From Spongiactinospora rosea (GTDB taxonomy: Bacteria; Actinomycetota; Actinomycetes; Streptosporangiales; Streptosporangiaceae): a stretch of 64,000 nucleotides of DNA. The position numbers and the translations under genes were made by a program. Position 1 is the stretch's first letter. Each line of letters begins with the position of its first letter. This document shows, piece after piece, positions 34,516-43,504 of the stretch. The notes beneath the pieces were generated by a model. The model was not told the origin of the DNA. It ran no database searches and saw only the letters and a program-made list of their open reading frames with translations. The DNA lies in the NCBI RefSeq assembly GCF_003315795.1, contig NZ_QMEY01000025.1, forward strand, positions 1 through 64,000. The letters are read 5' to 3'.

Positions 34516-36807
34516 TTGAAGGCGCCCGAGCCCCGTGCGAGCACGGCGGATGTCGTCAGCGCACCTCGGTCGTTTGCGGGTGATCGCAGGCAGCGGGTGG
34601 TCGGGGTGGAGCGGTGGCTGGGCGGGTTGCTGGGGGCGGCGTGTGCCGGGCCGGGGGTGGTGGGGCCGGGGGAGGGGCCGCGCGGGGTGGCGTTGGTGGC
34701 GGTGGGCAGTCTGGGCAGGGGGGAGCTCGCGCCGGGGAGCGACCTGGACCTCGTGCTCGTTCATGACGGCAGGCAGGACATCGCCGGGATCGCCGACCGC
34801 CTGTGGTACCCCATCTGGGACAGCGGCGTCGCACTGGATCACTCCGTGCGCACGCAGGAGGAGGCCGTCGAGGTCGCCGGGGACGACCTCAGGGCGGTGC
34901 TCGGGCTCATCCAGGCCAGGCATGTGGCCGGGGACGTCGATCTGACCAGGTCGGTGCGGGAGGCCGTGCTCGCCGAGTGGCGGGCGGGTTCCGCGCGGCG
35001 GCTGGCCGAGCTGCGTGAGGCCGCGGACCTGCGTGCGCGGACCTCAGGTGAGCTGGCCTTCCTGCTCGAACCCGACCTGCGCGACGCGCGCGGCGGGCTG
35101 CGTGACGTCCAGGCGATGCGGGCGGTGGCCGCGGCCTGGGTGGCGGGGGGACCAGGGCCGCGCGTGCGGGAGGCGTACGAACTGCTGCTGGACGTCCGGC
35201 ACGCGCTGCACCTGGTGACCGGCCGGGGCGCGGACCGGCTGGTGTTCCAGGAGCAGGACGCGGTGGCCGAAGCGCTCGGCCTGCTGGACGCCGAGACGCT
35301 GATGCGCCGGGTCGCCGAGGCAGGCCGTACCGTGACACACGCGCTGGACGGCACCTGGCGCGCGGTGGACCGGCCGCGTTCCCGGCCCGCCCAGCGGCAG
35401 CGCAGGCCGCTGGCCGACGGCGTGGTGGAGCACGGCGGCGAGGTCGCGCTGGCCCGCGGCGCGGATCCGGCGAGGGACCCGGCGCTGGTACTGCGTGCCG
35501 CTGCCGCCGCCGCGGAGGCCGGGCTGCCGCTCGCGCCGGCCACGGTCGCAGCCTTGGCCGGTCGTTCCGCGCCGATGCCCGTGCCCTGGCCCGACGCGGC
35601 GCGCGATGCCCTGGTCGCGCTGCTCGGCGCGGGCCGCGCCGCGGTGCCCGTCTGGGAGGACCTGGACCAGGCCGGGCTGGTGGTACGACTGCTGCCCGAC
35701 TGGGAACGGGTCCGCCACCGCCCGCAGCGCAACCCGGTGCACCGCTTCACCGTGGACCGCCACCTGATCGAGACCGCGGCCGGGGCCGCCGCGCTCACCC
35801 GCGAGGTGTCCCGCCCCGACCTGCTGCTGATCGCCGCGCTGCTGCACGACGTCGGCAAGGGCTGGCCCGGCGACCACTCGGTCACCGGCGAGGTCGTGGC
35901 CAGGGACATCGGCGCGCACATCGGCCTGCCGCCCGCCGACGTGGACGTCCTGGCGGCCGTGGTCCGCCACCATCTGCTGCTGCCCGAGACCGCGACCCGC
36001 AGGGACCTCGCCGACCCGGTGACGATCGGCCGGGTGGCCGAGGCGGTGGGCACCCGCGAGGTGCTGGACCTGCTGGCCGCGCTGGCGGTCGCGGACGGCC
36101 GGGCGACCGGCCCCGCGGCCTGGAACGGCTGGAAGGCCGCGCTGGTGTCGGACCTGGTACGCCGGGTGCGGTCGGTACTCGCGGGCGCGCCCCCGCCGCC
36201 CGCCCCGGCGCTGCGCCCGGAACAGGCGGCACTGGCCCGCCACGGCGGTGGCGCGGTACGTGTGCACGGCGGCGCGGTGACGGTGGCCGCGCCGGACCGT
36301 CCCGGGCTGCTCTGGCGTGCCGCGGGCGTGCTGGCCGCGCACCGGCTGGTGGTGCGCTCGGCCACGGCGGCGTCGGCGGGCACGACGGCGGTGATCGAGT
36401 TCTCCGTGGTCCCGGAGTACGGCTCCCCGCCCGACCCGGCCACGATCGAGGCCGATCTGCGGCTCGTGCTCGCCGGGCGGCTCGACATCGAGCGGCGCCT
36501 CGCACGCCGGGCCTGTGCGGCGCGGCCCGCGCGGGTGCCCGTGGCCCCGCCGAGGGTGACACTTCTGGACGACGCCTCGGCGACCGCTACGGTGGTAGAA
36601 GTCCGGGTTCATGATCGTCCGGGGCTATTGTGGCGAATTGGGCAGGCATTCGGGGAATGCGGTCTTGACGTCAGGGCCGCGCGCGTGGAGACTCTCGGCG
36701 CAGAGGCAGTGGACGTCTTCTATGTCGTCGACCGTGCCGGACGCCTGCTCGCTGATGAAGATCAGCGCAGCCAGGTTCGCTACCATGTGCTGGCTGCGCT
36801 ACGGTAA
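34516..36807 (+). CDS. glnD: [Protein-PII] uridylyl/adenylyltransferase
   Basis: A 763-residue bifunctional PII-modifying enzyme. The nucleotidyltransferase motif GSLGRGELAPGSDLDLVLVHD (about 64-84) has the catalytic Asp pair; the HD hydrolase domain has LLHDVGKGWPGDHS (about 441); two ACT domains (about 590-665 and 695-760; RPGLLWRAAGVLAAHRL and RPGLLWRIGQAFGECGL) sense glutamine. In actinomycetes this enzyme adenylylates PII. TTG 34516 follows GAGGGGAGGA. It is separated from glnB by tandem repeats and is the last gene of the nitrogen operon; conservon genes rather than ffh follow. Confidence 0.96.
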   Translation: MKAPEPRASTADVVSAPRSFAGDRRQRVVGVERWLGGLLGAACAGPGVVGPGEGPRGVALVAVGSLGRGELAPGSDLDLVLVHDGRQDIAGIADRLWYPIWDSGVALDHSVRTQEEAVEVAGDDLRAVLGLIQARHVAGDVDLTRSVREAVLAEWRAGSARRLAELREAADLRARTSGELAFLLEPDLRDARGGLRDVQAMRAVAAAWVAGGPGPRVREAYELLLDVRHALHLVTGRGADRLVFQEQDAVAEALGLLDAETLMRRVAEAGRTVTHALDGTWRAVDRPRSRPAQRQRRPLADGVVEHGGEVALARGADPARDPALVLRAAAAAAEAGLPLAPATVAALAGRSAPMPVPWPDAARDALVALLGAGRAAVPVWEDLDQAGLVVRLLPDWERVRHRPQRNPVHRFTVDRHLIETAAGAAALTREVSRPDLLLIAALLHDVGKGWPGDHSVTGEVVARDIGAHIGLPPADVDVLAAVVRHHLLLPETATRRDLADPVTIGRVAEAVGTREVLDLLAALAVADGRATGPAAWNGWKAALVSDLVRRVRSVLAGAPPPPAPALRPEQAALARHGGGAVRVHGGAVTVAAPDRPGLLWRAAGVLAAHRLVVRSATAASAGTTAVIEFSVVPEYGSPPDPATIEADLRLVLAGRLDIERRLARRACAARPARVPVAPPRVTLLDDASATATVVEVRVHDRPGLLWRIGQAFGECGLDVRAARVETLGAEAVDVFYVVDRAGRLLADEDQRSQVRYHVLAALR

Positions 36808-36897
36808 TGCGGCAGTGCTCAGCATTCTGTCACCTTTGTAACGATTAAACCGGGTTTGCCGGTCTTTCCAATATGTCTCGCGACCTTGTGGTCTGAT

Positions 36898-39800
36898 ATG
36901 GCTGGTTTGGTTGCGACGGTTGGGGGTAGCGAGAGCGTGGCGACGGGTACTAACGAGGCCGACCGTACCGCCAAGGACGATCGTGGGCGGCCCTCATTCG
37001 CGAAGCGCGTCTTCGCCCTGCGCAACTGGCGGGTGCGTACCCGCATGGCCGCGCTGATCCTGGTTCCGACCACCGTCGCGGTCTTCCTATCCGGTGCTCG
37101 TGTGGTCGCCTCGATCGAGAGCATCGCCGTCCACGATCGCGCCGCCACGGCGGCCGAGGGCGCCAGCCGGATCCGGGCCCTTGCCGAAGCCCTCGGAGAG
37201 GAACGCGACTTCGCCACCTGGTGGTCCTTCACCGTCGAGGCCCCAAGGCGTCAGCCGCGCATCGCCTACGACGGCGGCCGCGTGACCGTGAACGACCTGC
37301 ACGAGCTGTACAAGAAGCGCCAGGACAAGGTGAACGTCCTGCTCGCGAGCGTCAGCAAGGACGAGGCGATCATCGACGCCTCCTACGGCGCCCTCGTCCC
37401 CGAAGCGATACGCCAGGCCCAGCAGCAGATCGCCGCGCTGCCCGCCTACCGCAAGAAGGAGGGCAAGCGGGCCATCCCGTCCGCCCCTTACACCGCGCTC
37501 ATCACCGCTCTGCTGCGCGTCCACGACGAGCTCGCCACCGTCAGCCGCGACCCCGAGACGGTCAGTAACTTCCGTGGCCTGAGCGCCCTCGCGCACGCGA
37601 AGGAGGAGGCGTCCAAGCAGCGCGACCGGCTGCTGATCGGCTCCTTCGACCCCAAGCTGGTCAGTTCCCAGGAGATGGAGGACTTCATCGCCTCCCGGGA
37701 CCAGCAGGGCAAGTACCTCGCGCAGTTCGCCACCGAGACCGGCGCCGGCTTCGCGCAGCTCCTGTACCGGACCATCGCCGACGACCGGCGCACCAGCGCC
37801 GAGACCACCAAGTCGCAGGCCATCAAGATCCAGAGCACCGGCCAGACCCTGGCCCAGGGCGCGCTGCTCCACCCCTCCAAGCGAGGCGAGTGGTTCGAGC
37901 AGAGCGCGGCCACCATCGAGCTGATCGGCAAGGTCGAGAAGCAGGTCGCCGACGGCGTGATCACCCGTAACCGCGAGCTCGCCGACATCGAGCAGCGCAA
38001 CGCGGCCATCGCCGGCGCCTCGATCCTCGCCCTGCTGCTCCTGGTCCTGGTGCTGACCGTGTTCATCGCCCGCTCGATGACCTCGCCGCTGCGCCGGCTG
38101 CGCACCGAGGCCCTGGAGATCGCCGGTTTCCGTCTCCCCAACGTCGTCCGCGAGATGCGGCTCAGCGGCGACGCCACGCCGCCGCCCGTCCAGCCCATCT
38201 CGGTCGACTCCCGAGACGAGATCGGGGAAGTGGCCACCTCGTTCGACGAGGTCCACCGCCAGGCCGTACGCCTCGCCGCCGAAGAGGCCGAGCTGCGCGG
38301 CAACATCAGCGCCATGTTCGTCAACCTCTCCCGGCGCACCCAGACGCTGGTCGAGCGGCAGATCTCGCTGATCGACGGTCTGGAGAAGGGCGAGGAGGAC
38401 TCCAAGCGGCTGGGCGACCTGTTCGCGCTGGACCACCTGGCCACCCGCATGCGCCGCAACAGTGAGAACCTCCTGGTCCTCGCCGGTCACGAACCGACCC
38501 GCAGGCGCAGCCAGCCCGCCAAACTGGTGGACGTCGTCCGCGCCTCGCTGTCGGAGGTCGAGGACTACGAGCGCGTCCAGGTCAAGGTGCACCGGGCCAT
38601 CTCCGTGGTCGGCAGCGCCGCGAACGACCTCGTCCACCTGGTCGCCGAGCTGGTCGAGAACGCCATCCAGTTCTCCCCGCGCAACACCCAGGTCACCGTG
38701 TCCAGCAGTCTCATCGAGGGCGGCGGGGCGCTGCTGTCGGTGATCGACTCCGGCATCGGCATGACCGAGGAGGAGATCGCCGAGGCCAACCGCCGGCTCG
38801 CCGAGCCGCCGGTCGTGGACGTGTCGGTGTCCCGGCGAATGGGCCTCTTCGTGGTCGGCCGCCTGGCCCTGCGCCACGGCATCCGCGCCCAGCTCCGCCT
38901 GGCCGAGGGCAACGGCCTGATCGCGATGGTGCTGATCCCGCCCGCGCTGATCGCCGACTCCGGCGCGGCGCAGGCCACCCCGGCCGGCTGGCCGTCGTCC
39001 GCGAACGGGATGGGCACCGGCCCGCAGAGCTTCGGGCCCTTCCAGCCGGGCGGCGCGGGGACCGGCGCGGGCACCCTGTTCGGCGCGGACACCCTGGCCC
39101 GCCGCGACTCGGCGGGAGTGGCCAAGAACGAGTTCGGCAACGCGCCGGGCGGCGACGACGGCTTCGGCAGGCAGCCGGGCGACCGTACCTTCGAGGTGCC
39201 GTCCCGGCCGCCCGCGGGCGGCGAGTGGAACTTCGGCCAGACCACGGCCGACCCCCCGGCCGGTGGCCAGAGCCGGCCGGACGCCGATCCCTTCGGCGGG
39301 CCGAGCGACCCGTTCGGCAGGGGAGGCGCGTCGGGCGGCTTCCCGACCCCCGAGTTCACCAGCGGCGACTCGCGGTCCGAGCCCGGCCCGTTCGGCCGTA
39401 CCGGCTCACCCGCCGACACCGGCGCCTTCGGCAGGCCGTCCATCGACGCAGACCCCTTCGGCCGCTCCCCGGGCGACTCCGGCGCGTTCCGCGCCTCGCC
39501 CGGCGACAGCGGGGCGTTCACCCGCTCGCCGGGGGACAGCGGGGCCTTCTCGCGGCCCGAGCCCCAGGAGCCGCTGGCCGGCGCGCCCAGGTCCGACCCG
39601 TTCGCGCCCGCCGTACCGCCGAACGAGGCCCGCACCGGCACGCCGTCCACCTCCTCCACCTCGTCGTTCTCCTGGACCCCCCAGGACGATGACCCGTCGA
39701 CCGCGGCCATGCCCGCCGTCGATGTGTCCGCCCTGGATTCGGGCGAGGAGTACCTGCCGATCTTCGCCTCGGTGGAGTCGGCCTGGTTCCGCAAGCCGGA

Positions 39801-40269
39801 CGGCGGGCCGGAGGAGAGCCCCGCCGAGTCGCCGGAGGAACAGGCCGAACGGGCCAGGCGCGAGGAGCAGGACCGTCTCGCCGAGTGGGAGTCGGCCAGG
39901 GCGGCCGTGGACACGCCGCCGGAGCCGGCGCAGCGTCCGGCCGCCAAGCCCGCCCAGAAGCAGGGCCAAGACGTCTGGCAGACCGCCGCCGACGAGGGCT
40001 GGCGGGCCGCCGCCGCGGCGGCCGAGCCCTCACTGGGCGGCATCACCGCCGCCGGGCTGCCCAAGCGCACGCCCAAGGCGAACCTCGTGCCGGGCAGGGT
40101 GTCCGCCGCCGCGCAGACACCCGTCGCCGCGCCCACGCCCATGCCCCCCGTCTCGGCTGAGCGGGTCCGCACCCGGATGGCGAGCCTGCAACAGGGCGTG
40201 CGCCGAGGGCGCGCGGAAGTTCGTGACGAGTCCGGTCCCAACCGATCGGACAAGAAGGAGGGCCAGTGA
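36898..40269 (+). CDS. cvnA: Conservon sensor histidine kinase (first conservon)
   Basis: About 1123 residues. TM1 (about 50-68), an extracytoplasmic nitrate/nitrite-sensing-like helical domain, TM2 (about 371-392), HAMP, then a histidine-kinase core: ALDHLATRMRRNSENLLVLAG carries the likely phospho-His, and VAELVENAIQFSP and DSGIGMTEEE form the ATP lid (about 581-684). A 440-residue disordered tail follows, rich in Gly, Pro and Asp, with repeated PGDSGAF units and a conserved end motif GLPKRTPKANLVPG. Start uncertain: ATG 36898 has no ribosome site; GTG 36937, with GGGGGT upstream, is an alternative. Forms a membrane complex with CvnB, C and D. Confidence 0.9.
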   Translation: MAGLVATVGGSESVATGTNEADRTAKDDRGRPSFAKRVFALRNWRVRTRMAALILVPTTVAVFLSGARVVASIESIAVHDRAATAAEGASRIRALAEALGEERDFATWWSFTVEAPRRQPRIAYDGGRVTVNDLHELYKKRQDKVNVLLASVSKDEAIIDASYGALVPEAIRQAQQQIAALPAYRKKEGKRAIPSAPYTALITALLRVHDELATVSRDPETVSNFRGLSALAHAKEEASKQRDRLLIGSFDPKLVSSQEMEDFIASRDQQGKYLAQFATETGAGFAQLLYRTIADDRRTSAETTKSQAIKIQSTGQTLAQGALLHPSKRGEWFEQSAATIELIGKVEKQVADGVITRNRELADIEQRNAAIAGASILALLLLVLVLTVFIARSMTSPLRRLRTEALEIAGFRLPNVVREMRLSGDATPPPVQPISVDSRDEIGEVATSFDEVHRQAVRLAAEEAELRGNISAMFVNLSRRTQTLVERQISLIDGLEKGEEDSKRLGDLFALDHLATRMRRNSENLLVLAGHEPTRRRSQPAKLVDVVRASLSEVEDYERVQVKVHRAISVVGSAANDLVHLVAELVENAIQFSPRNTQVTVSSSLIEGGGALLSVIDSGIGMTEEEIAEANRRLAEPPVVDVSVSRRMGLFVVGRLALRHGIRAQLRLAEGNGLIAMVLIPPALIADSGAAQATPAGWPSSANGMGTGPQSFGPFQPGGAGTGAGTLFGADTLARRDSAGVAKNEFGNAPGGDDGFGRQPGDRTFEVPSRPPAGGEWNFGQTTADPPAGGQSRPDADPFGGPSDPFGRGGASGGFPTPEFTSGDSRSEPGPFGRTGSPADTGAFGRPSIDADPFGRSPGDSGAFRASPGDSGAFTRSPGDSGAFSRPEPQEPLAGAPRSDPFAPAVPPNEARTGTPSTSSTSSFSWTPQDDDPSTAAMPAVDVSALDSGEEYLPIFASVESAWFRKPDGGPEESPAESPEEQAERARREEQDRLAEWESARAAVDTPPEPAQRPAAKPAQKQGQDVWQTAADEGWRAAAAAAEPSLGGITAAGLPKRTPKANLVPGRVSAAAQTPVAAPTPMPPVSAERVRTRMASLQQGVRRGRAEVRDESGPNRSDKKEGQ

Positions 40270-40324
40270 GTGAGCGATACGACCATGAGGGCGTCTCGGT
40301 CACACGGCCGGCGAAGGAGGAGGC

Positions 40325-40747
40325 GTGACCACGCTGAGCCACGACGCTCGTAGGTTCGACTGGCTGATCACCGAGTTCGTCCGCGGCACACCCGGTGTCG
40401 CGCACGCGGTGGTCGTGTCGGCCGACGGGCTGTGCCTGGCGAACTCCGAGGGTTTCCCCCCGGACCGGGCCGACCAGCTCGCCGCCGTGGCGGCCGGGCT
40501 GCTCAGCCTGACCGTGGGCGCCTCGCGGGTGTTCGAGGGCGGCGCGGTGACGCAGACGGTGGTCGAGATGGAGCGCGGCCTGCTGCTGGTCATGGCGATC
40601 AGCGACGGTTCCGTGCTCGCGGTGCTCGCCGCCCCCGACTGCGACATGGGCCTTGTGGCCTACCAGATGACCCTGCTGGTGGATCGGGCGGGGCAGGTCC
40701 TGACCCCGGCGCTGCGCGCCGAACTCCAGACTTCCAGGACGCGATGA
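40325..40747 (+). CDS. cvnB: Conservon roadblock/LC7 protein (first conservon)
   Basis: A 140-residue roadblock/LC7-domain protein (FDWLITEFVRGTPGVAHAVVVSADGL, FEGGAVTQTVVEME, CDMGLVAYQMTLLVDRAG). Such proteins bind small GTPases and act as regulators or exchange partners. GTG 40325 follows GAAGGAGGAG. It starts 55 bp after cvnA and ends 9 bp before cvnC. The counterpart at 50528 has the same length and very similar sequence. Confidence 0.93.
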   Translation: MTTLSHDARRFDWLITEFVRGTPGVAHAVVVSADGLCLANSEGFPPDRADQLAAVAAGLLSLTVGASRVFEGGAVTQTVVEMERGLLLVMAISDGSVLAVLAAPDCDMGLVAYQMTLLVDRAGQVLTPALRAELQTSRTR

Positions 40748-40756
40748 TCATGATGA

Positions 40757-41131
40757 ATGGAGAGGGCTGTGCGCGGCGCTGACGGAACCGGGGACGACGA
40801 GCCCCTGTTCCGTCCCTACGCGATGACCGGTGGTCGTGTCGAGCCGCGCTACCACCTGGCGATGGAAACGCTGGTCTCCTCCTACGCCATGCCGGACAGC
40901 GACCTCGCGCTGCTCACTCCCGAACAGGAGAGCATCGTCGTACTGTGTCGCTCGGTCCGGTCCGTGGCCGAGATTTCCGCGCTCCTGCGAGTCCCGCTGG
41001 GCGTGGCGCGGGTGCTGGTGGCCGACATGGCCGATGAGAACCTGGTACGTCTCCACCAGCCGCGTCTCAACGAGGGTCAGCCAGATCTGCACATGCTGGA
41101 AAGGGTGCTCAGTGGACTACGCAGGCTCTAG
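40757..41131 (+). CDS. cvnC: Conservon DUF742 protein (first conservon)
   Basis: A 124-residue DUF742 protein with RPYAMTGGRVEPRYHLAMETLV and a winged-helix-like region LCRSVRSVAEISALLRVPLGVARVLVADM, ending LLERVLSGLRRL in its paralogues (here MLERVLSGLRRL). ATG 40757 is poorly supported; GTG 40769 is possible. The 3' end overlaps the start of cvnD by 20 bp, as in the other conservon. Confidence 0.9.
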   Translation: MERAVRGADGTGDDEPLFRPYAMTGGRVEPRYHLAMETLVSSYAMPDSDLALLTPEQESIVVLCRSVRSVAEISALLRVPLGVARVLVADMADENLVRLHQPRLNEGQPDLHMLERVLSGLRRL

Positions 41132-41699
41132 CGGCGGCGGTCTAACCTCCACGAAGATCGTTGTCGCGGGTGGGTTCGGCGTCGGCAAGACCACCTTCGT
41201 GGGCGCGGTTTCGGAGATCCTGCCGCTCACGACCGAGGCCGTGATGACGGACGCCAGCGCGGGCATCGACGACCTGGCGCTCACGCCCACCAAGTCGACG
41301 ACCACCGTGGCGATGGACTTCGGCAGGGTGTCGCTGGACCGGGATCTGATCCTTTATCTGTTCGGTACCCCTGGCCAGCACCGTTTCTGGTTCATGTGGG
41401 ACGACCTGGTGCGCGGCGCCATCGGCGCCGTCGTACTGATCGACACCCGCAGGCTCGCCGACGGCTTCCCGGCGATCGACTACTTCGAGGAGGCGGGGCT
41501 TCCCTTCATCGTCGGAGTGAACGGCTGGGACGGGCAGTTCCAGCACGTCGAGGACGACGTACGGGAGGCGCTCGCGCTGGCCCCGCACATTCCGATCGTC
41601 CGCTGCGACGCGAGGTCGAGGGAATCGGTCAAGTCGACTCTGATCACCTTGGTGGAGTACGTCGTCCAGGTCCGGGCGTCGTACGGCGCACAGGTGTGA
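41112..41699 (+). CDS. cvnD: Conservon small GTPase (first conservon)
   Basis: A 195-residue Ras-like ATP/GTP-binding protein. G1 is GGFGVGKTT (about 17-25), the switch region holds TTTVAMDFGRV, and G3 is FGTPGQHRFWF (about 77); a clear NKxD is missing, replaced by VGVNGWDG. GTG 41112 is inside the end of cvnC, behind GGAAAGG. In conservons this GTPase sits at the membrane with the other three proteins in an arrangement compared with eukaryotic receptor-G-protein complexes. Confidence 0.93.
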   Translation: MDYAGSSGGGLTSTKIVVAGGFGVGKTTFVGAVSEILPLTTEAVMTDASAGIDDLALTPTKSTTTVAMDFGRVSLDRDLILYLFGTPGQHRFWFMWDDLVRGAIGAVVLIDTRRLADGFPAIDYFEEAGLPFIVGVNGWDGQFQHVEDDVREALALAPHIPIVRCDARSRESVKSTLITLVEYVVQVRASYGAQV

Positions 41700-41718
41700 G
41701 GGCCGATCACCCCCGGAG

Positions 41719-41869
41719 ATGTCCAACCACCTCATAATGTCGCTCACCAGGGAGTAACGTGCCATCAATGAGCTGTGCCGCGGACTCCGTTCGGTGGCGG
41801 GAAGATGAGGCCGGCAAGCCGGGGGACGGCTTGCTGGAAAGGGTGCTAAGTGGACATCGCAGGCTCTAG
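41719..41869 (+). pseudogene. Decayed cvnC (DUF742) remnant
   Basis: The frame from ATG 41719 reads MSNHLIMSLTRE, then a stop TAA at 41755-41757, then RAINELCRGLRSVA, which lines up with the DUF742 segment EYQAISALCRQVRSVAEIS of the intact paralogues; the stop replaces the Tyr codon. After RSVA the sequence jumps to the C terminus in another frame (EAGKPGDGLLERVLSGHRRL, 41807-41869), so the helix-turn-helix part is deleted. The final bases overlap the start of the next cvnD exactly as in functional conservons. Confidence 0.8.
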
Positions 41870-42434
41870 CCGGAGTGGTGGCCTGACCTCGACGAAGATC
41901 GTCGTCGCGGGCGGGTTCGGCGTGGGCAAGACCACCTTCGTGGGCGCGGTCTCGGAGATCCTGCCGCTGACCACCGAAGCGGTGATGACGGACGCCAGCA
42001 CGGGCATCGACGACCTCGGGCTGACCCCCGAGAAGACGACGACCACCGTGGCGATGGACTTCGGCCGGCTGACGCTGGACCGGGACCTGATCCTCTACCT
42101 GTTCGGGACACCCGGCCAGCACCGCTTCTGGTTCATGTGGGACGACCTGGTGCGCGGCGCGATCGGCGCGGTGGTACTGATCGACACCCGCAGGCTCGCC
42201 GACAGCTTCCCGGCGGTCGACTACTTCGAAGAGGCCCGGCTGCCGTTCGTGGTGGGCCTGAACGGCTTCAACGGGGCCTACCCGCACGGCGAGGAGGAGG
42301 TGCGGGAGGCGCTGACGCTGGCCCCGCACATCCCCATCGTCCGCACCGACGCGCGCGACCGGCAGTCGGTGAAGAACACCCTGATCACGCTGGTGGAGCA
42401 CGCGCTCACGATGCGCGCCGCCTACGGCGTCTGA
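41850..42434 (+). CDS. cvnD: Additional conservon small GTPase
   Basis: A 194-residue GTPase nearly identical in layout to the copies at 41112 and 51420: G1 GGFGVGKTT, G3 FGTPGQHRFWF, and GLNGFNG near the NKxD position. GTG 41850 sits inside the decayed cvnC remnant behind GGAAAGGG. It has no intact cvnA-C of its own and probably works with the proteins of the first conservon or has a separate role. It converges on the ABC ATPase gene and the two overlap by 13 bp. Confidence 0.92.
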   Translation: MDIAGSSRSGGLTSTKIVVAGGFGVGKTTFVGAVSEILPLTTEAVMTDASTGIDDLGLTPEKTTTTVAMDFGRLTLDRDLILYLFGTPGQHRFWFMWDDLVRGAIGAVVLIDTRRLADSFPAVDYFEEARLPFVVGLNGFNGAYPHGEEEVREALTLAPHIPIVRTDARDRQSVKNTLITLVEHALTMRAAYGV

Positions 42435-43240
42435 GGGCCGGCCGAGGCCCGCCGGCCCTGCCCCGCGGGTTCGGGCGGGGCAGACCGGCCGCGTACCAGC
42501 CGCCCCGCCTCCGCGCGCAGCCGGACGAACTCCGGGTGCTCGCGGGTGGCGATCTGCTCCCGTGGCTCCGGCAGCTCCACCCGCAGGTCGGCGACCACCG
42601 TGCCGGGCGACTTCGACAGCACCACGACCCGGTCGCCCACGTAGACGCTCTCGTCGATGTCGTGGGTGATGAGCAGGATCGTCACGCCATGGGCCCGGCG
42701 GACGTCCAGGACCAGGTCCTCCAGGTCTTCACGGGTCTGCGCGTCCACCGAGCCGAACGGCTCGTCCATCAACATCAGCGCCGGCCGGTAGGCGATGGCC
42801 CTGGCGATGGCGGCGCGCTGCTGCATCCCGCCGGAGAGCTCCCACGGGTATTTACCGCCGACTCCGGCCAGGCCCACCTGCTCCAGGGCGGCGAGCGCCA
42901 CCCTCCGCCGCGCGGCGCGTTTCACGCTTCTGCGGCGAAGCGGCAGTGAAACGTTTTCGGCCACGGTCATCCACGGGAAAAGAGAACGGCTGTAATCCTG
43001 GAACACCACGGCCAAATTGTCAGGTGTGCGGTCGACCTGAACCCCTTGGATCAGCACGCGCCCGGCGGTGGGCCGGATGAGTCCGGCGATGGAACGCAAC
43101 AATGTCGACTTTCCGCATCCGGATGGCCCCACGATGCAAACGAGTTCGCCGGCCGCGACAGTGAGATCGATCGATTGCACGGCCGTGTGCGCGCCACGGG
43201 CACCGCGATAGGTGTGGGTCAGTCCGGCGATCTCCAACAA
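42422..43240 (-). CDS. ABC importer ATPase (nitrate/sulfonate/taurine type)
   Basis: About 272 residues with Walker A GPSGCGKST (about 40), Q-loop VFQDYSRSLFPWMTV, signature LSGGMQQRAAIARA (about 138), Walker B LMLMDEPFGSVDA and H-loop LLITHDIDES. This pattern is that of SsuB/TauB/NrtD ATPases. TTG 43240 is chosen because GAGG lies eight bases upstream and the protein then begins at the usual place; GTG 43303 would add 21 residues without a good site. It is divergent from the substrate-binding protein and permease genes that complete the importer. Confidence 0.88.
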   Translation of the reverse strand: MLEIAGLTHTYRGARGAHTAVQSIDLTVAAGELVCIVGPSGCGKSTLLRSIAGLIRPTAGRVLIQGVQVDRTPDNLAVVFQDYSRSLFPWMTVAENVSLPLRRRSVKRAARRRVALAALEQVGLAGVGGKYPWELSGGMQQRAAIARAIAYRPALMLMDEPFGSVDAQTREDLEDLVLDVRRAHGVTILLITHDIDESVYVGDRVVVLSKSPGTVVADLRVELPEPREQIATREHPEFVRLRAEAGRLVRGRSAPPEPAGQGRRASAGPQTP

Positions 43241-43504
43241 ATCCGAATCCTCACGCCGTTTCGTAACCGGGCATGATCTGTCCCTTGGCAGGGACCAGCG
43301 CACTCTAGCGGAGCGGTCGGCCGGTGGCCATACCCTGTCCGATTCGCTGCTGTATGTCAGTGAATGTGGCTATTGGTGGGGTAGAGGAGAGAAATTTGAT
43401 ATCGGAGTGATAAAAGACACTGATAGTGAAAATAGTGCGCTACGATCCACTCCGTTCCCCCCAGAGTTTGCTTTTTCGGCGCGCCAGCGCAGTCCGGAGG
43501 ATCG

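Noticed and set aside
34274..34519. Small gene encoding MSDEGSAPV repeats
   Set aside because: The frame comes from the 78-79-bp tandem units, frame is lost between some units, and no ribosome binding site is conserved.
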